Program-made: the position numbers and the translations under genes
The notes under the pieces: generated by a model
Told to the model about the DNA's origin: nothing
Databases searched by the model: none
Seen by the model: the letters and a program-made list of their open reading frames with translations, nothing else
Source of the DNA: Azolla pinnata
Lineage: Eukaryota > Streptophyta > Polypodiopsida > Salviniales > Salviniaceae
Direction of reading: 5' to 3'
Assembly: GCA_037176905.1 (NCBI GenBank)
Contig: JBBBWG010026458.1
Coordinates: forward strand, 1 to 64,000
DNA: 64,000 nucleotides
Shown: positions 58,680 to 64,000 of the stretch, in pieces
How positions within the stretch are numbered: position 1 is the stretch's first letter
How the letters are laid out: every line of letters starts with the position of its first letter

Positions 58680-59400
58680 CTATCCATTCGCAATTCCAAA
58701 AGCTTGTGTTTGCACCACATTTCTAAACTTGCGAATAAATGGTTAACAACTAAGCTTTGGCTTCACTTGCCAAGAGAAAAAATGCATGTTTATTAGCTAA
58801 TGTATTTGAATTGACCTTTCATATTGATAATGTCTTCTATTTGAAATGTCATGGGTTCGAACCTCGATTGGAATTTTATATTTACAATAACTTTGCTAAG
58901 AATCAATAACACGATCCCTTTTTTCGATAATGAGTTTCATGAATTTAGTTTGACTAGATATTTGCAGTGAAAATTTACAACAATTTCATAGGCATTGTTG
59001 AGATTTTTTGTAGGTTTTTTACATCTTATCGTTTGTGAATAACTTGAGCAATCTACAAGATAGTTAAATTTGTTTTGCATGATCACTTCGAAGTCCAAGA
59101 TAGCATTGAGTTCATATTTGGGTCCATGAAGAAGTTGTAATAGTGATGGCAGTGAAATAACTTGTTTTAGATTACGACAAGTTATATAATGAAACGTGAA
59201 AAACTAGAGTAAGACACATAAAAGCAATATCATTGACTTGACCATAAATTACAAATGGTCCCAAATGTTAAAGATTTGAGTTATCACACATGGTTTGATA
59301 ATCTTCACATTATGTCGTAATAACCATACACAGTTTTTAATCTTTGGTTCTAGTAATTATGAAAAGTCAAGATCATGTCTATCTACAACCTTCTTGTATA
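58680..59400. other. AT-rich intergenic, no gene seen
   Basis: No reading frame with a recognisable family. It ends at the Copia-like fossil. Confidence 0.4.
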
Positions 59401-59409
59401 TAACTTTCG

Positions 59410-61874
59410 GCAAGTATGAGTTTGATAGGAAACTAACATTTAGGCAAATAATGAAATCAAACTATTAATCTGAGAAGATTAGAGATATATGAGTATATAA
59501 TAGTGCTTAAAGTGGCATAATGATAGTAGAGAGAGAGAGAACAAAAGAGTCAAGTGTATTTAAAAGAAGAAAGTATTTCATTTTATTTAGCTCTTTAGGG
59601 AGAGAAGGCTTAATATATACAAGTATGTGATAATTGCATGATTGTCACATGTCGTTCCATGAAAAAACTTCATATAATTTATGCTAACTATTTATATGCA
59701 TACATTTCATTATGTATGTACATCTTATATGTAATATTAACTAACATTCTCCCCTTAAAATGTATGTTCATAAATATTTTACTTATCAAATGGTTATAGA
59801 TTGAGTAATAATCTAAATCTTTCGAGCTTTTTACAAGGTAACACCTTTGTGAAGATGTCTACAACCTTCTTATAATGGTTTGGAACATAAACAAGCTTAT
59901 CTTTGACTTGTATCTTTTCTCTAACATAATGATATTGAACTTCAATTTGTTCGGTTCAATCATGAAAGACTGGATTCTTTGTAATTGCAGTTGCACTTTG
60001 CATATGTGTAAATATTGGCATAGAATATGTAATTTATAACTTTTCTTAGCCAAATACATTCAATAGTAATAGAAAAAATTGTTTTATTTACAGCTTTATT
60101 TTGAAAATCCACTTACTACCAATTACTTCTTTACAATTAGGTAACTCAACTAGATCTCATGTTCTTAGAACATATAAAACACTAGAGAGTGTGAATTTAT
60201 CTCATCTACTACACAACTAAAATAGAACTAACCCCTTTAATAAAATGATTTTAATTAATTAGCACACGTTATCTTTTTGTCAAATGTAGTTGGCTTCAAT
60301 CCTATATTTAACAGACTTCTCTTCTACGCTATATGTTTTGATATTCTACTATCCAAATACCAAACATTTGAATGATATTTTAAATTAAAAGAAAAAATCT
60401 CATCATCACCAATATTTGAAATTGTCAAAAAAGAATTATCTTCTTCATCAAAGCTAGCAACTATATTCTCAAAAGCAATCTCAACTTTATAATCATTTTA
60501 AATTGAATTGACAAAAACATCTTTTTTGTACATTTACTAATATAATGACAATGTTCTTTTACAATGATGACAAACAACTTGATAGGTTTTTTACTAGATC
60601 ATTTTAATAAAGTCAAATTAGAAGAACTTGATTTTGATTCTTTACCTTTTCAGTCGTTACTTTGTTTACTTTTTTTTTCGTTCTTTGCCTTATACTTGTC
60701 TTTTCCTTTTAAAAGCATAACAATCGCTAAATTATTATGAGACATCAGCTTCTTCCGAGGCTGTAATTCCATAAAACTTAATAGATTTAAATTACTTCTC
60801 GTTGAAAAAACATAAGTGAGAAGTAAAATGACATGTAAGATTCAGGAAATGAATTAAGTGTAAAGCTAAACAAGTTATGAGTCAGATGTTGCCTCATCAA
60901 AATTAATTGATTATTCACGAATATCTTGAATTCGTGTAAGATGCTCTTGCATGCTTAGCCCTTATTCTATTATTTTATTCAAAATCTTTCTCTTATGAAA
61001 TGAAATGCAAGGTACATTTTATCTTTGGAACAAATCCTCCAATGTATCTCATTCAACTTTAGATGTATGACAAGAACGATTGTGTGAAATAACTAATTTT
61101 TTTACTAAAATGGAAATCAGAGTTATTACTTATATATCACGAGAATCTTACATTCTTTGTTCTTGTGTTGTAATAGATGATTTAGTGAGTGATACCCGAA
61201 ACTAAACCTTACAAATCTTTAGCTATAAGTAAACTTCTCACTATAAAACTCCAAAAAGGATAATTATTATTTCCCTCGAGTTTATCATCACGAGAAATAA
61301 GTCTCAATATATTATAATGATAACGAGAATAAACCATGATATCAGATTTTGAAACTATATAATAATTACCAATTGTTAGGTGATTTTGCAATTAATCAAG
61401 AGTTGATACTACACACGCCACGAACAAGCTAAAGTTGTAGCTTGATACCAATGTTAGAAGTAAGAGCTTGATAGGAAACTAACATGAGAACATAGCTCGA
61501 TACCAATGTTAGAAGCAAAGAGCTCGATAGGAAACTAACGTGAGAACAAATCTCCACATAGGTGAAGAACGAAATCAAACTATTAATGAAAGAGGATCAG
61601 AGAGATAGGAGTAAGTAATAGTAACAACGGTACTAAAAGAGACATCATTATAAGAGGAAGAGTAATAGATAATAGAAAAACAAGTCCATTCAAAAGAAGA
61701 AAGTAAGCTACTTTGTCTAACTCTTAATGAGATCGAAGGTTTATATACAAGTATCTGGTCATCGTATGACTGCACATGTTGCTACATGTAAGAACTTGCT
61801 AATTACATATGTATGATAACTATTCATGTGTATAAATTGTATATACATCCTATATGCAATATTATTTAATAACA
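59410..61874 (-). mobile_element. Fossil Copia-type LTR retrotransposon
   Basis: Fossil on the minus strand, broken and internally reduced (about 2.5 kb in place of the 5 kb usual for Copia). Parts: 5' LTR about 61452-61874 starting TGTTATTAAATAAT; primer-binding-type sequence TTGGTATCAAGCT at about 61439-61452; gag start near 61390-61200 (LEGNNNYPFWSFIVRSLL, the Copia gag pattern); CCHC-like knuckle region near 60560; end of RNase H near 59960-59800 (VDIFTKVLPCKKLERF); polypurine tract AAGGGGAGAA at 59747-59756; 3' LTR about 59410-59746 starting TGTTAGTTAATATT. The two LTRs are still recognisable but clearly diverged, with several breaks in the coding parts, suggesting an old insertion. The LTR-end and primer site motif appears twice (also at about 61494-61508). 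Confidence 0.68.
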
Positions 61875-61933
61875 TATGGGAGCCAAAAAAATTTGATAAA
61901 CTAGGTAGTAGCTCTCAAAATATTGCACTCATG

Positions 61934-61961
61934 CTATCTACTTATATATATATATATATAT

Positions 61962-61999
<38 letters not shown>
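61934..61999. repeat. TA then GA microsatellite
   Basis: TATATATA followed by a long GAGAGA run, just outside the Copia-like 5' LTR. Confidence 0.9.
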
Positions 62000-62002
<3 letters not shown>

Positions 62003-62212
62003 ACAATGTTAATCTCTTTTTTTTTTTAACGATATTCTTCCACTTGGTATTAAAAAACGCCTAAAGACAAAGTAGAATTTACAATTTTACACTCGAACGA
62101 GTATATAATTCACCAATTGTCATCAATCTTCTGATGGCGAGAACAAAAACAATGGAGGATAAAAGTTCCATTTAACTTCTCCATGACGATAGTTGTATAT
62201 ACGAAGGTCATC

Positions 62213-62705
62213 TTAAGTTTTCCGAAACCTTAGTCTTAGATTTGACAATCTTTCTGAAGTTCCATGGAGATCATCCCATTGTCCCTTTACAGTATGCACT
62301 AGCTCCGACCAAATTATCTTGACTGTTTTTACAGGGGGCTCCATAACTACTTGAAATACTTGTTGGCATCTAGCTTTCAATCTGCCCCACATAACAAGTC
62401 CACTCACATATTCCTATACATAAGCAGTACTTACATTTAGTTGCCCTTCTGTATTAGACATAGTCCTTTGGCATACCTTTCCCCCTATCAAACACAAAGC
62501 CCTCATTATATGGACATTGTGTTAAATTATCATAAAAAAACAAAAACTTGTCAGTACGTCCCCATATCGCATTACCCCAACCTACACTTTCATCTATATC
62601 TAGACGACATAACAGTCGCAAAATCCTCAACCAAACACTACTGGCATGAATACAATCCCATAAGGCATGCATTGTGTCTCTATCTAATAGCCACATCTTT
62701 GACAA
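62213..62705 (-). pseudogene. LINE fragment (end of reverse transcriptase, zinc-binding region)
   Basis: Two minus-strand frames, 62705-62454 and 62407-62213. The first has DRDTMHALWDCIHASSVWLR followed by an LL...WGNAIW segment, the pattern of the zf-RVT region that follows reverse transcriptase in plant LINEs (ET..H.L..C..A..VW). The second (VMWGRLKARCQQVF, then WSELVHTVKGQWD) resembles the linker before the RNase H-like domain. The change of frame between the two and missing flanks show it is a decayed 5'-truncated copy. No poly-A tail or target duplication was identified. Confidence 0.6.
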
Positions 62706-62789
62706 TGGTAAATGTCAACTTGATGCAACTTAATGCTAATGTCTTTTATTCGAAGGTTCATGGATTTAGACCTCAAACTTAATTATTAA

Positions 62790-64000
62790 TAACTTTCCTA
62801 TAAATATGTGATAGATAAAAAACACAGATGTTTGATGTTTTATTCATACAAGTTTGCACACACAATCACGATCAAATTGAAACATGGAATAGATAGAGTT
62901 ATATAGAAATTGAGAGTTGATATCTAGATTAGTGGAAAGAGCCATCGAAGCAGCCTCTTGACAAACTAGGACACATCTTGGTTTACAATTGAACAGACAC
63001 CCTCTACATACTGAGAAATTCAGTCCGGGCCTAGAGCACTAGCAATTTAAGTTGTTTAACTACAATCAAACTACTCTCCGGGAGGTATACCAAAAACATG
63101 ATGTTATTACCCTATCCAGATTATAGTTATCATGCTAATGTGGTGGAATGCTAACCACAGTGTGGAATGCTAACCATGCACCCTATTATTTAGGTTTGGC
63201 CAAAAGAGAAGGATTGTAAAATTGTAGAGGCTAGACTATCTTTGTAACTCTCAATTGGATTTCAACAAGATTTCCACATTCGATCAATTATGCGTGTCTT
63301 CAAACAATTGTTTCATGTCAACCTAAATGAAGCATAGGTTCTTAAACAAATTCAATTTCTTAGAACAACAAGAGAATGATGAACTCCTTATTCATTTTCG
63401 AGCTATTAAGTGGATGATGGCGAAACCACCTTCCAAAGAAAGCTAAAAAGAAACTCCTCTAAATGTTATTTGTGAAAGTGATTTTGTATCAGGAGCAATG
63501 ACACATGCAAAAGATTGTGAAGATTGGAGTGTTCGCGTTCATAGAACGATGGGGGCATGACCAAGAGACTAAGAAGAGATATTAAAAAAAAAAAACTCGT
63601 GCGAAAGAGGTCAAAATAAAAACTTGAGACATAGATAAAAAATACAAGAGAGAGACAAATGTGGATCTCTAGAGGGCTGTCAAAATAAAATGCCTATAGT
63701 TTCCTCATATCACAACCAGATTTAGAGTTCAAATATGTGTTAGAAAGCTAGGGAAGTCAACATTTTCATGAATTTCACAAGTCTAAATTTGAGTTGTAAA
63801 TGAAGAGACACCATCTTTGAAGAAAAAAAGCGAGTTCTCAAAAGTTTCTCCAAAATGTCACATTGTTCTTCTCATGCGTGGATATAATTTCTCCTGCATT
63901 ACCCATCTCTTTGGCATCCATAGAATTGCTGCTTAGAATCTTACTGCTTAGAAACTCGTTCTCATTTCCAAGCTAAGCTCAATCCTCATATGATATGTCG
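62790..64000. other. AT-rich sequence to window end, no gene seen
   Basis: Short frames only on both strands. Composition and scattered poly-A runs fit decayed repeats, but I recognise no element. Confidence 0.4.

Overview
The window is nuclear DNA from a flowering plant. It carries seven spliced plant genes with GT-AG (and a few GC-AG) introns, introns of about 80 to 2000 bases, plastid- and mitochondrion-type leader sequences, telomere-like TTAGGG/TTTAGGG repeats, microsatellites, fossil Copia-type LTR elements and a LINE fragment. AT-rich exons and introns alternate with very GC-rich exons (end of the PWD gene, polygalacturonase), which would suit a monocot or an early-diverging angiosperm, but I cannot name the species. 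A 100-N gap shows it is a scaffold.

Layout. 0.1-1.7 kb: CT-rich leader and a two-exon gene for a 93-residue organelle protein resembling NUCLEAR FUSION DEFECTIVE 6 (+). 3.4-10.4 kb: nine-exon C2-VASt-C2-GRAM-VASt protein (-). 10.5-14.4 kb: a 1 kb degenerate telomere-like array and a MITE. 14.4-17.4 kb: five-exon Rho GDP-dissociation inhibitor (+). 17.4-20.4 kb: repeats, no gene seen. 20.4-32.5 kb: complete 20-exon phosphoglucan, water dikinase (PWD/GWD3) gene (+), with a large minisatellite and the sequence gap in its last intron. 32.5-42 kb: AT-rich desert of fossil LTR pieces and tandem LTR-like units. 42.1-47.2 kb: nine-exon PPR/TPR-like, probably mitochondrial, protein (-). 49.0-52.6 kb: five-exon membrane-anchored GH28 polygalacturonase-like protein (-). 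53.4-57.1 kb: four-exon small protein of unknown function (-). 57.2-64 kb: a minisatellite of about a dozen units, a fossil Copia element and a LINE fragment.

The genes look like independent housekeeping loci: starch degradation in plastids (PWD), ROP GTPase cycling (RhoGDI), lipid/membrane contact (C2-GRAM), cell-wall pectin (GH28) and organelle function (NFD6-like, PPR-like). I see no operon-like cooperation and no convincing novel system. The most unusual signals are two frame-supported GC-AG introns in one gene, a GC jump in the last two PWD exons around a minisatellite, LTR-like direct repeats bracketing two polygalacturonase exons, and the interstitial telomere-like block between two divergent genes. 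All exon boundaries were worked out by eye from splice consensus, reading-frame continuity and remembered family sequences; no search or alignment program was run.
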